A stretch of 64,000 nt of DNA from Hypoxylon rubiginosum (Eukaryota; Ascomycota; Sordariomycetes; Xylariales; Hypoxylaceae): the NCBI GenBank assembly GCA_902806565.1, contig CADCXA010000050.1, positions 186,001 to 250,000 on the forward strand, read 5' to 3'. Shown piece after piece: positions 11,953-22,861 of this stretch (positions are counted from its first letter, which is position 1; each line of letters opens with the position of its first letter). The notes beneath the pieces were generated by a model, which was given only the letters and a program-made list of their open reading frames with translations, was not told the DNA's origin and did not search any database. A program made the translations under genes and the position numbers.

Positions 11953-14561
11953 ATGCCGCCAAATGGCCTGACGAATGGCATCCGAACTGCCCGCCAGCCA
12001 GACCTCCACCTCGTCGTGAGTCCTCATTATACCCTCGTCTTCTGTGTATTGTAACAATTGGCTAACATGCTGCCTTAGACCGATGAGGACGCCGTTTACG
12101 AGCAAGACATCCTAAGGGATCCGGGCAGCACGAAGCCATGGCTAGCTTACATCCAATTCAAGGTCCAACATGGCACGATTCAGGAGCAAGCCTTTGTCCT
12201 TGAGCGAGCCTGCATTCAGCTACCCAGATCGTATAAGCTCTGGAAGATGGTAAGCATCCACCTCGTCGGTTTCACTTCGCGACATGTTGACGTGCTAATG
12301 CTAGACAGTACTTGCAATTTAGAACAAAGCACGTCTCTCGGCTGAATGCTGCCGTATTCGCCTCCGAGTATACCAAGGTCAATGCTCTATTCGAAAGAGC
12401 TTTGATCTTGCTCAATAAGATGCCTAGGATATGGGAAATGTACTTGAAATTCCTACTGAAGCAGCCTCTCGTTACTCTAACGCGGCACGCATTCGACCGA
12501 GCCTTGCGAGCCCTCCCTATAACTCAACACAATAGAATATGGTCCCTATATAGACCTTTTGCAAATTCCGCGTCTGGCAATACTGCTGTCAAGATCTGGC
12601 GACGCTATATGCAGGTCCATCCCGAGGATGCCGAAGACTTCATCGAGCTCCTGACGCAGGTCGGCCTGTATACCGAAGCTGTGAAAAGGTACATGGACGT
12701 TCTTAACAACCCGCGCTTCAGTAGTAAGCATAGCAAGGGACACTACGAGCTTTGGAGCGAGATGGTCGATCTGCTCGTTGAACATGCCAACGAAATCGAG
12801 ACGGGCCACGAGACGGGCATCGATGTCGATCGAATCATTAGAAGCGGAATCGACAGGTTTGCCGACCAGAGGGGAAAACTCTGGTGTGGCTTAGCTACGT
12901 ATTGGGCTAGGAGAGGCAGCTTCGAGCGAGCCAGAGACATCTTCGAAGAGGGCATAACAACAGTCATGACCGTTCGGGACTTTACACTCATTTTTGATAC
13001 CTACGCCGAGTTTGAGGAATCCATCATTGGCGCGTTAATGGAAATGGCGTCCAAGCGAGCGGAAGAAGGCAAGCTAGACGAAGATGCCGACTTCGACCTG
13101 GATATACGCATGATGCGATTCGAGCAGCTCATGGACCGACGACCGTTCCTCCTCAACGATGTACTACTACGGCAAAATCCTAACAATGTTTCGGAATGGG
13201 AGAAGCGAGTAGCACTGTGGGGAGACAACAAGCTCGAAGTTGTACAGACATATACCGACGCCATTGCTGCGATCAGCCCCAAGAAAGCCGTTGGGCCCTT
13301 CCACCAACTATGGGCAAACTACGCTAAATTCTACGAAAAGGGAGGCGACATACGTAACGCTAGGATTATTATGGAGAAAGCTGTCAAGGTCCCGTTCAAG
13401 TCGGTTGCTGAACTGGCGGACATGTGGATCGAGTGGTCTGAGATGGAACTTCGCAACGAGAATTTTGATGAAGCAGCCAAGATTATGGCCAAGGCCGTAC
13501 AAGCTCCAAAGAGGTCGACGGTAGACTATTTCGACGAGACCCTTTCACCGCAACAAAGAGTCCACAAGAGCTGGAAGCTATGGAGCTTTTATGTTGACCT
13601 TGTAGAGAGCGTCAGCTCCATCGAGGAGACAAAGAAGGTCTACGAGCGAATATTCGAGCTTCGGATTGCCACACCACAGACCGTTGTCAACTATGCTAAC
13701 CTCATGGAAGAGCACAAATACTACGAAGAATCTTTCAAGATATACGAGAGAGGACTCGACCTATTCAGCTACCCGGTAGCTTTCGAGTTATGGAATCTCT
13801 ACTTAACAAAAGCAGTCGATAGAAAGATTGGTATCGAACGGCTTCGTGATCTCTTCGAGCAGGCCGTAGAGGATTGCCCACCCAAATTCGCCAAGGTGTT
13901 GTATCTTATGTACGGCAACCTCGAGGAGGAGAGAGGTCTAGCGAGACATGCTATGCGCATCTACGAGAGGGCCACGCGTGCGGTGTCTGATGAAGACCGA
14001 GCCGACATGTTTAACTTCTACATCACCAAGTCAGCCTCGAACTTCGGCCTGCCGTCTACAAGACCGATTTACGAAAGGGCTATTGCGGCCCTCCCCGACG
14101 AGGAGGCGCGCGATATGTGTCTCAAATTCGCGGATATGGAGAAACGGCTTGGCGAAATCGACAGGGCTCGTGCTATCTACGGCCATGCGTCCCAGTTCTG
14201 CGATCCGCGCACCAACCCCGCGTTCTGGACCAAGTGGGAACAGTTCGAGGTGCAGCACGGCAACGAGGATACATACAAGGAGATGCTGCGCATCAAGCGT
14301 AGCGTCCAAGCGCAGTACAACACGGACGTCAACTTCATTGCGTCTCAAGCCCTCGCCCGCGCGAGTCAGGCAAGGGGGGCAGAGGCGAACGGAACCGACC
14401 CTGAGGTGGCCGACGCGATGGAGCAATTAGAACGACAAGCTAGGGCGCCAGTAGGATTCGTGGCTTCGAGCACGGGAATTGCGGGGACGTTGGCGAATAA
14501 GGAGCCGGTGGCGGTAACGAATCCGGACGCCATCGATATTGACGGCATGGATGACGACTGA
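11953..14561 (+). CDS. SYF1: Pre-mRNA-splicing factor SYF1 (HAT-repeat protein)
   Basis: Component of the Prp19-associated (NineTeen) complex, the orthologue of human XAB2, acting in spliceosome activation. Exons 11953-12015, 12079-12249 and 12309-14561; 828 aa, close to the family norm. The protein is built almost wholly of HAT/TPR helical repeats, with family signatures YEQDILRDPGSTKPWLAY, FVLERACIQLPRSYKLWKM, LPITQHNRIWSLYRPFA and IYERATRAVSDEDRADMF. The C-terminus is acidic (IDIDGMDDD). A nearby ATG at 11970 fits poorly because its frame reaches TGA; ATG 11953 (MPPNGL) keeps frame into the conserved exon 2. Only the first 20 or so residues are uncertain. Confidence 0.95.
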
Positions 14562-15531
14562 AACGACGGCGAATCGTATCCCCAGATGGTTTTTAACACT
14601 TTGGCATAGTGAAGGGTGTAAGGATCGGGGCGGCCGGCTTGTAATGCGTTCTCAATATGTTTGATGCGCCCTTTTTCTCGGTTTTTTTCAGCGCAAAGAC
14701 CAGACACCTCCTTTACGAATTAACCATCATAAATCGGTTCGAGTCTCCCACATTGTCATCGTGTGTGTGAAGTGAAATGCGGAGCTATAGCTCCTAAGGT
14801 AACAAGTGCGGACATGGCTTGTTTTTTTCTATTGTGCTATTGGTTGGATCAGCGTTCCCTGTAAAACAAGGTAAGGCAATCGACGGCGCTTGCACAGCGA
14901 CCGAGTCTGGAATGGTCTACTGGCATGTCATTCCGGTGCTATATGACGTTATTCTTCCCCCGAGGATCAACGCGTGTTGGTAGATTTATCAGATCCAGTA
15001 TAGGTATACGGACTCGCCGGTTCTCCTGTAGGACCTTGCTATGTTGGTGTGTTTGGACAAGAGATAGATGGGATAATTCATATACCGTCCTCAAACTAAT
15101 ACACCGCAGAGTAGGGCGGATTACTACGTCCTTTTCAACCCCAAGACAGTAGAACGATGGGATAAGGCACCAAAATCGAAAATCGAAGCAAGTTCTATCA
15201 TTTATTTATGCTCTTGTCATAATAAAGCGAAATATACCTCCCAAGTAGAACAAGACAAGAAAAAAAAAGGGGAGAATGCAACCTAGGTTAGGTAAATACA
15301 GGCAAACGAATCGACAAGCCCTCGCACGAACAGAAACCCCCAGGGCTCGGACCCCGTATTTTTGTTGGATTCTTTTACACTCGTACATGTATCATATTTC
15401 TCTTTCTCGTCATAGCCAACAGTTGTTGTCTTTTCCATATTGCCGTCGTCATCATCATCACCACCACCACCCCCGCCGTGTTTGCGGCAGCCACCACCCT
15501 AAGGCATCATGATCGGCTCCAGCGGCCAAAC
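14562..15531. other. Convergent intergenic region after SYF1
   Basis: About 1 kb between the SYF1 stop and the stop of the small minus-strand gene. It contains T- and A-rich runs (for example 14820-14830 and 15257-15270) and a CAT/CAC triplet run at 15448-15475. Short ORFs here have no family resemblance and are composition-driven. It is likely to be two 3' UTRs plus spacer. Confidence 0.45.
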
Positions 15532-16008
15532 CTATTGGCTAGCCTTGCGGCGCTGCTCGGCGGTGGCCTCTTTTACGCCGACGCTGTCGCGGCGGCTCGA
15601 CGCGGTGCTGCTTATGGACCACTGGCAATGACAAGGAATTAGTGACTGGTTGAAGGGGAGAGAAATGATGGGGTTGATATCACATACGCGCTTCGAGTGC
15701 GCCTTGTGGAACTCCTCCACGGCGTCGCGGTTCCGCTCCACGTGGCCGTCGCGCGACGACGGCGTGGCGTAGATGCTGCCCTTGCGCTTCTGGAAGCGCG
15801 ATGGCGGCGTCTTGGATGCGTCTGCGGTGTTCGTCCCGTGTTAGCTTCATTGCGAATATAAGGGGCCGGGGGAGAAAGGGAGAGACGGAGAAAACTCACC
15901 CCACTCGTCCGTGTTGGAGTAGTCTCGCGAGCTGCGTTCTCTTACTGGCTGCTCGCCGGCGAAGCTGTTGGTGAATTGGGGTGTTTCTGTTTGGTATGTC
16001 GTCGCCAT
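15532..16008 (-). CDS. Small conserved-looking protein of unknown function
   Basis: Three exons on minus: 16008-15900, 15821-15688 and 15621-15532, joined by clean GT-AG introns (78 and 66 bp), giving 110 aa. The product is hydrophilic and Ser/Arg/Lys-rich, starts MATTYQTETPQFTNSF, has no membrane segment or signal peptide, and ends RRKASQ. Frame is kept across both junctions, and the third codon positions of exon 2 are strongly GC-biased, both signs of a real gene. I do not recognise the family; it is probably a small intracellular protein, and its several RxxS-type sites could be phosphorylated. Confidence 0.75.
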
Positions 16009-18465
16009 TGTGTCTGTGTTTTTTTTTCTTTTGGTATATTCTACCTAAGCGATTGTTCTGTTAGCTCTAGCTTATGGAAATACTGCGTCTGATATTGAGT
16101 CGAGGTCTCCTGTAGAAAGGGGGATATAAGTACCTTAGGTAATAGGTATGTAATGAATACTAAGAGTTTAGCTTTAGGTGTTGTGCTACTGTGAAGGATC
16201 GAGATCGAGTATAGGAATTGTTTGTTCTAGTTCTCTTTGATGATCCCAGAAATCCGGGGTTCGAGATACTCTTTATATAAGCCGGGAAAAAGATCAGAAC
16301 GAACCAAAGATACCATCGAACTAGATAGAGTTTCTTTACCAATTCTCGCCTGCCGTACCCTTACCTATCTCTCACCCTACTAGTTTACGTAGTTCGTCTG
16401 ATCTTTCCCCCAATCTATTCAGACCGTTATGCAAGATATGCAAGATATGCTGCGTAACATCATCTCTCTTCCTATCTTCTTTACCTCTCTACCTACTACC
16501 TACTACCTAGATGTACTACCTAATCACTGGAAGATCTACTAAAACCACAAAGGGTATAGGCCGGAAGTGGCAATGGAGTTTGCCTCCCCGTGTATCTGTG
16601 TGCAACCCCGGATTCTTATTGGTTACACTGCAGTCATGCTCCCTGGACCCTTGTTTGGAGGAAGCATCACGACTCATGACCTTAGCAGACAATGGCGATC
16701 AAGCTCGAAGCCAAGCATACCCGATGGAAGTGTGAATGGCGATCCGAGCTCCTAGCGAGCCTATCTCGTGCAGCAGGTTGCCTCAGCTTGGTCCAATGGG
16801 CATCCGTCCTTTCTTCAACTCGGATTACAAGTCATGATAGGGCAGCCTGGGCAAGCCTGGGGTAGGCAAAGGTAGGTTAGCTCTCGCAGGTTAGCTCTCA
16901 TAGCTGCGAGTCGCAAGATGTGGTGCCTGGTGGCTCGATGGTTCGATGGCTCAATGGTCATTATCGGCATCATACCCTCTGTTACCACCTATTCTTGAAT
17001 ATACCAATCCGATTCTTCCTTTCCCCTCCCCCGCTTCTCTCTGATAGGCGATACGTAAAGGTGTCGATGTAAATACCATCGAACCCTGCTCGTCTACTAC
17101 TCAATATCCTATCGGACAACGGAGGAAACATGCTAAAGTTTGGCCTGGGATATCGAAATGGTTGCCATATAATACGTATCCCTCTCGTATGATGTAACAC
17201 AGGGCAGATCTTCGATTCGGCTACGATAACGAGATGGCGCCTGAACTGCTTTGCCAACTCAACTGCGGTGCATCGGTGGGCTGTGTATAAATTGAAACTT
17301 TATTCCTACAGGTACTTTAAGATGTAAGTAATGGAGGGGATACCATAACGAAAACGATTAACACGCGTCTACCTGCCTAGTGACCATCAGAGTCTCTTCC
17401 CGAAGTGCAGGTGCTTTACGGAATACGGAACACGGAAGATGATGTTGGGGTCAGCAAAAGTCTAGATTCCCATGTAGCTCATGACGTCAGCCAGGATACC
17501 AAGACAGGCAGGACAAGCAAAGCTAAAAAGCTTAGGTCCGCGCACAATTGCATGAGTCAACAAGTCAACTTGCCAATGTTACTAATCACGATTATGTACT
17601 AGCGTACATAAATTTCCCCGGCCGTTATTTATTAATGAAACCGTGGGCACCAATCAATATTCATCCGAATGGGAGCACAATGGGATGAACATGAACTCTT
17701 TTGCCTTTGCTATCTCATCTTACGCCAGCGTCCTGACTCCTCCTACTGCCACGTGCAATTGACGATAACGTCTCTAGTAGTCGTTAGTCTTAAGCTTACA
17801 AGATACAGCCTCCTCGATGGTGTCTGGGCGTCTCACGTCCGGACTGCCGGGGACATTCCACAAGACACCTAGTCTATGGTGGTATCTAGGAGGTGCCGTC
17901 TACAGTAGCTACTGCAACGCTACTATGCCCGATCGACAACTGATACCCTACCCCAGAGTCTAGACTACAGACTTGATATGTTCCTCTACAATACTCTGTC
18001 CTAGTGGAGGCTGTGTAATGGCGGCTGAGCACTCGCATGCAGCTCCCGGGACGTTGCGGGATGATTAAAGCATCAATAATCAAGATTTAAAGAACTATTA
18101 TGCCACCGGGCTGCCTGGCTGCATGGCGTAACATAATCCTTGTGGTGGTTACATAAGTATAGGGATAGAGATTGTCCCGGTCAATATGACTGACTGGCTT
18201 GCGGAGTACTGCTAGATGCCGCTCGAGTAATAATCCATCTTCGGATAGGGGATGAGACCTCAAGATGCTGCCTCCAACTGCACGTCATTAACTAGGCATC
18301 AAGCCCTCGTGCCAATATACTCCCGCGCTAAATAAGAACGCCCCTAGACTCGAAAAGACAGCCTAACAAGATATCCAATCAAGACCTTCATTGCCCAGTT
18401 CCCTCGTGACTCCGTCGCAAGAAAGAAACGCCTTTCGACATCCGACCCAACACTGCCCGGTGCGC
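16009..18465. other. Long intergenic region with short direct repeats
   Basis: About 2.5 kb with no supported gene. It holds a duplicated ATGCAAGAT unit near 16430-16450, a TACCTAC run at about 16493-16510, and a TACCTTAGGT motif at 16131-16140. Frames of 60-90 codons occur on both strands, but those checked start with non-ATG codons or resemble no protein. It may contain promoter sequence for the small gene on the left and 3' UTR of the Egh16-like gene on the right. Confidence 0.4.
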
Positions 18466-19323
18466 TTATGCTTGGAACGATCTCCTCGCGGTAGACGATG
18501 ATCGCTTATTCACCAAGGCGACGGGAGCACTCCTCTTCATAGCCCGCGCCAAGTTTCGGCGCGCATTCGCAGCAGTCGTCGTGTTGGCCACTGCGCAATC
18601 ATGTCAGCTGTCAAGATATCAAGTTGATCAAACAAAGGCAGTTCATATAAAACTTACTTTGTACAGGAACTACGCCACCAAATGGCCCAGCCCTGGCACC
18701 GTTTTGGCAACGGACTAGGCACGCGTTCTCCTGGCCGGCGACGGTACCGGTGCAATCCTGATCCGCCGGGATAGTAGCGGTCAGCGGGAAATCCGTCTCG
18801 CTGGCGTCGCGGTCCCGTGAGTCGTCGCCCGGAGGAGACTGCGTAACCTGGATGTCGTCCCAGTTCTCGCCCGTGCCGTCGTCGTTGATCATGCAGGTGT
18901 AGGGCCCGGCTCCGTCGCTATTGACAACATGCAGGGTCATCTTAAGTTCGCCGCCCGCGGTGACCTGGGGCAGCTGGTCACCCGTCTCGGCCATGATGGC
19001 CTGCGTGCCCTGCTCGAGGTCGTTGTCGCCGGCGCCGACCGTCTCCCCGAAGGTGTCGGCCTGGTCACCCCTGAAGCGCGTGCTGTCTTGCTGGAAGGGG
19101 TTGCGTCGGGTCCCGTCTCGGGGCGTCGAGGTGTCGACACCGAGACCCACTGTCTCCAAGTTAGCTTTGATGGTCTTGTCTTAAAGTCATATCATGCTAT
19201 TGGTGCTAGCTTACTGCCTGAGCCACCGGCGTCGCCGGTAGCATTGGTGATCACGCCGTGGCTGGCTGCCAGCTGGGCAGCAGCGATGAGGCCGAAGGCG
19301 ACGATGGTCTTTAAGGAAGGCAT
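18466..19323 (-). CDS. Secreted Egh16-like (GAS1/MAS-type) protein
   Basis: Secreted protein of the Egh16/gEgh16 family, known from appressorium-expressed proteins of plant-associated fungi; the biochemical role is unsettled. Three exons on minus: 19323-19215, 19149-18658, 18590-18466; 241 aa. Residues 1-21 form a signal peptide, and cleavage would leave His22 first in HGVITNATG. The family pattern is clear: [12 protein letters not shown], then [32 protein letters not shown] and a C-terminal [14 protein letters not shown]. Four cysteines are spaced so as to form disulfides. The last exon encodes a basic Ala/Arg/Ser tail; an alternative acceptor at 18609 would change only this tail. The gene stands alone between long spacers, a common setting for candidate effectors. 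Family call is good; a role in infection is inference. Confidence 0.85.
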
Positions 19324-19441
19324 TATTATTATATGCTCAAGGTGTAATTGGCAACAGGTCGAGGTTTGGAATCTTAAAGGCACCTGACCGGCAGGAAGAA
19401 GTATTAAAGACAAGAAGATGTTGAAGAGGATGTAGAGAACT

Positions 19442-19473
19442 GATGATGCGATGATGCGATGATGCGATGATGG
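19442..19473. repeat. 8-bp tandem repeat, unit GATGATGC, 4 copies
   Basis: Three exact copies plus one copy with a final G instead of C, about 120 bp upstream of the Egh16-like start and probably within its leader or promoter. Confidence 0.85.
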
Positions 19474-20931
19474 AAGGGAAAAAACCCAATTCCTCTTCGG
19501 CGCAAATCAATCTTCTTATAGACATTCTGGTCAACGAAGATTTATCCTTCGCTTTCATCGCTTATACAGATAACTCTTCTCTTGATCTCAAGGACTGAGC
19601 TCCCCTTCCTACATCTGGCATGTTTCCGCGGGAGGTGACTTTCCCGTGCTAACCGTCACAGTTGTCAGGGGAAACACAGGGCTCGAGCTATTCCCAATTC
19701 GATGAGAATGAAGCTTCTAAACTCGCAGACAATACCCATCTTGGGATTACTATACAGACGATATCGGCGTGAGCTTGGACATGTTTGCGAGCAATGGTGG
19801 CTGTGAGGTCTAGCGCGTGAGAATAGGGGAGTCTGGTATAGTATTTGACACTTCGATGAAGAGCCAATCGCATTCGAGAATTCGAATATGCTGTCGATTT
19901 ATAGGGATCTGAGTTCGACCGCTGCTGATTGGGCCGTGCAGGGACATTGTTTCGAGTCCCTAGTCGGATGATACCGAGATCCATAGACAAGGTAGACTTC
20001 AGGGGGCAGAGCGTGTGGTTCGCTATAATTGCCTATTTAGATTGACAAGCAGTTTCGAAGATCTCGCAACTCAACCCGATCCGGGGTATCAAGGGTCTAT
20101 ACTTGAGTGCCGGATGAAATACCGTATAAATCATGGATACAAGTTACGTTAAGCTCTAGGTACTTAGGTAGGTATTAGAAGCTTATCGCGATACTTAGGA
20201 CTACCGATAATTCATGCACTTCTCCTATACCTTGGCGAGTAGATTGAGATGCTGGATGCCAACTAGCAAAACAGTAGCTAAGCAATATTGAATAAATCAA
20301 ATATTCGAGATCGGAGGGATCCGAGGATCGCCTGGTGGGAGAACTGTCGAGCACAGACAGATCAGGTCTCGGCGGTTTCAACGCACGTGTAAACGTGCTG
20401 TCTTCCGGACTATAAAACATGCACCTCGTATTTACCGCACCGTTTTCGGTTTAAGTCCAGTTATCTTCTAGAAACCCGAGGAACTGTTTATACCGCCAGA
20501 CTGCCTATTGGTTGTTCGTCATAGTCATCGTTCGGCAATGAGGGCTTGTCATTGAATATGTTGCATGTGTCACCCGCAAAAGAAAAGAGAAAGGTCCGAA
20601 ACACTTTGAATCTGGTCAATGCAGATATGTAGGTACCTAAGGTACCTTATGTAAGCCAATGACCAGCCAATCGGATCCTAGACGTTTCTAGGTCTAGACT
20701 GCAGCTGGCGTTGAAACCTTGTCAGCCCAATCCAGCCGCTTTTTGTTTGCAGCTTTTCTGGTCCACGCTAGAACTTTTGTTGGTTTCAACGTCGAATGCG
20801 ACAACAAGTTATTGCTGCACAGCAGTGATGAGAAGCTAAACGACTAACTTCTGCCCGCTTACCAACTGCTGCCTTTAGGTAACCGAGAAATGATAGGGTT
20901 ACCTTGTCACTAATGTGTGGCTTTGAGGTCT

Positions 20932-20967
20932 GCCCTGAAAGCCCTGAAAGCCCTGAAAGCCCTGAAA
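20932..20967. repeat. 9-bp tandem repeat, unit GCCCTGAAA, 4 exact copies
   Basis: Four perfect copies followed by a partial fifth (GCCCT), ending about 55 bp before the first CCA1 ATG. It lies in the presumed leader or core promoter of that gene. Confidence 0.9.
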
Positions 20968-21027
20968 GCCCTCAACAGCGCTGAACTACAGGTCACCTCA
21001 CACTCTACGTGACTCATCCCGCAGTCG

Positions 21028-22861
21028 ATGCGTCTTCTATTTCGCCTAAGACTACACTCCCGCCCAAGACCCTGCGTGACGTCCAAACCAAACCTTGGCC
21101 TGATATCACAGTTCCTTATGGTAAAGAGAAAATCAGAAGTGCTAGGTGACAGCTTCAGTATTCAGCCGCTTACTCAGATCAGAAAAATGGCAACCCAACC
21201 GGCCACCACCAGTATTGAGCTGACTCCGAAGGAGGCCCAGCTCAAAAACTTACTTCTTGATGCTGCCAAATTCATAGACGAGTCAGGAAAAATACAGGAG
21301 CCTGTCGTGCTGCGTTGGGCCGGCGGCTGGGTTCGCGACAAGCTCTTGGGAGTCCAATCTCATGATATCGATACGGCTATCAATGTAATGACTGGCGAGG
21401 CTTTCGCATTGAAGCTATGCGAGCTATGCGAACAGTCCGAAACCATAAAGAAGCATGGCATTGCGGAATCAGATATTGGCAACCTCCATAAGATTGCGCG
21501 AAATCCAGAGAAGTCCAAACATCTCGAGACCACTACCATCAAGCTCTTCGGATATGACGTCGATTTCGTTAATCTCCGCAAGGAGACGTATACCGAGGAC
21601 AGCCGTAACCCGCAAATGGAATTCGGCACAGCCGAAGAGGATGCGCTCCGAAGAGATGCCACCGTCAATGCGCTCTTCTACAACCTCAATACCGGCAAGG
21701 TTGAAGATTTCACTACTGGACTGACAGATATGAAGGCGAAACTGATCAGAACTCCCTTGGAGCCATTCCAGACCTTCATGGATGATCCTCTCCGCGTCCT
21801 GAGGTTAATTAGATTTGCCAGCCGTCTAGAATTTACCATTGATCCAGCCGCCGCGCAAGTCATGGGTGATCGTCGCGTCCTAGATGCCCTCCGATTGAAA
21901 ATTAGTCGCGAGAGGGTTGGCGTTGAGGTTGAGAAAATGCTCAAGGGCAAGTACGCATGGAAAGGTGCTAAAAGGCTTAGGTCGCTAACGGAGCAATACA
22001 GGCAATCACCCTCACAGGGCTTTAAAGTACATCAATGATCTTGAGCTCTACCATACCATATTCACAGACCCATCCAAGCCAGATATTCCTACTCCTGATA
22101 TATCCACTTGGCCGGCAGTCTTAAACGGTCTCGAATCCCTCCGCCAGAGTAAGACCCCTGGTTCCATCTACGACGTTCTAGTACGATCAGACGAAGCTGC
22201 ATACTATGCCTGGGTCCTAGCAGCTATCTGTCCCTGGGAGAGTGTCGATAACCCACCCCACAACGGGAACGGCAAAGCGCCCCCTCCTTTCGGGACCTTG
22301 GCTGTGCGAGAAGGCATCAAGGCAAACAACAAGCTGTGCGATCTTACTACAGTTGCCCATACCAACATAAGAGAAATTATGGATCTCATGATAAAGGTAA
22401 CTTCATACGATCCCATCATTAAAGAAAGGGACAAATTCGGGATGGCGATCCGACGTTGGGATTCGAAGGCCGGCCATTGGAGATTACAAGTCTTATATGC
22501 TATCATGGTCGAGGGACAAGCTCTAGGAATAGAGGACCCAAGTAAGGCATATTGTTCAACTCGAATGCATTACACGGATTCTAACTGGCGAATAGCTACC
22601 GACCACGGATTTGTGAGCAGATGGCAACTGTTTCTCGACCTTTTGCAAGAACTCGATGTTATGGACGCGCCCTCGTTGAAGCGGCTGATCGACGGGACCC
22701 AGCTGGCTAAGGCTTTAGGCGTCAAGCCGGGAAGATGGATGGCCCCGGCCCTCGAGGTTTGTGTCGCATGGCAGCTGCGTCACCCGGAGGCGACGGATCC
22801 AGCGGGGGCCATCGAGGAAGTCCGAAGCAGAAGAGCCGAGCTAGGAATTCCAGAGAAGTGA
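21028..22861 (+). CDS. CCA1: tRNA CCA-adding nucleotidyltransferase
   Basis: Class II nucleotidyltransferase that adds or repairs the 3' CCA of tRNAs in nucleus, cytosol and mitochondria. Exons 21028-21946, 22002-22541 and 22596-22861 give 574 aa; retaining the frame-neutral second intron gives 592 aa. Motif A is at residues 99-115 (AGGWVRD then D113-x-D115), RRDATVNALFYN follows, then DDPLRVLRLIRFASR and the conserved block ending EKMLKG. The first intron has a GC donor: AAGG|GCAAGT to AATACAG; splicing it restores the conserved GNHP...ALKYINDLELYHTIF. The first 53 residues are Arg-rich and look like a mitochondrial presequence; Met54 (21187) would start a shorter cytosolic/nuclear form, as known for yeast CCA1. 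Catalytic residues are all present. Confidence 0.93.

Larger units (their letters stand above)
19324..21027. other. Intergenic region with tandem repeats
   Basis: About 1.7 kb between two divergent genes, so it includes both promoters. It contains an 8-bp GATGATGC tandem (19442-19473), a 9-bp GCCCTGAAA tandem (20932-20967) and the palindromic AGGTACCTAAGGTACCTT at 20631-20648. No ORF here has protein-family resemblance. Confidence 0.45.

Noticed and set aside
16236..16270. GGTTCGAG T-loop-like sequence, possible tRNA
   Set aside because: Flanks do not pair into a T-stem and no D-arm or acceptor stem could be built; similar GGTTCGA hits elsewhere (14738, 63725) also fail.
16982..17257. 91-codon minus-strand ORF
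   Set aside because: Begins with a TTG codon and has no family resemblance.
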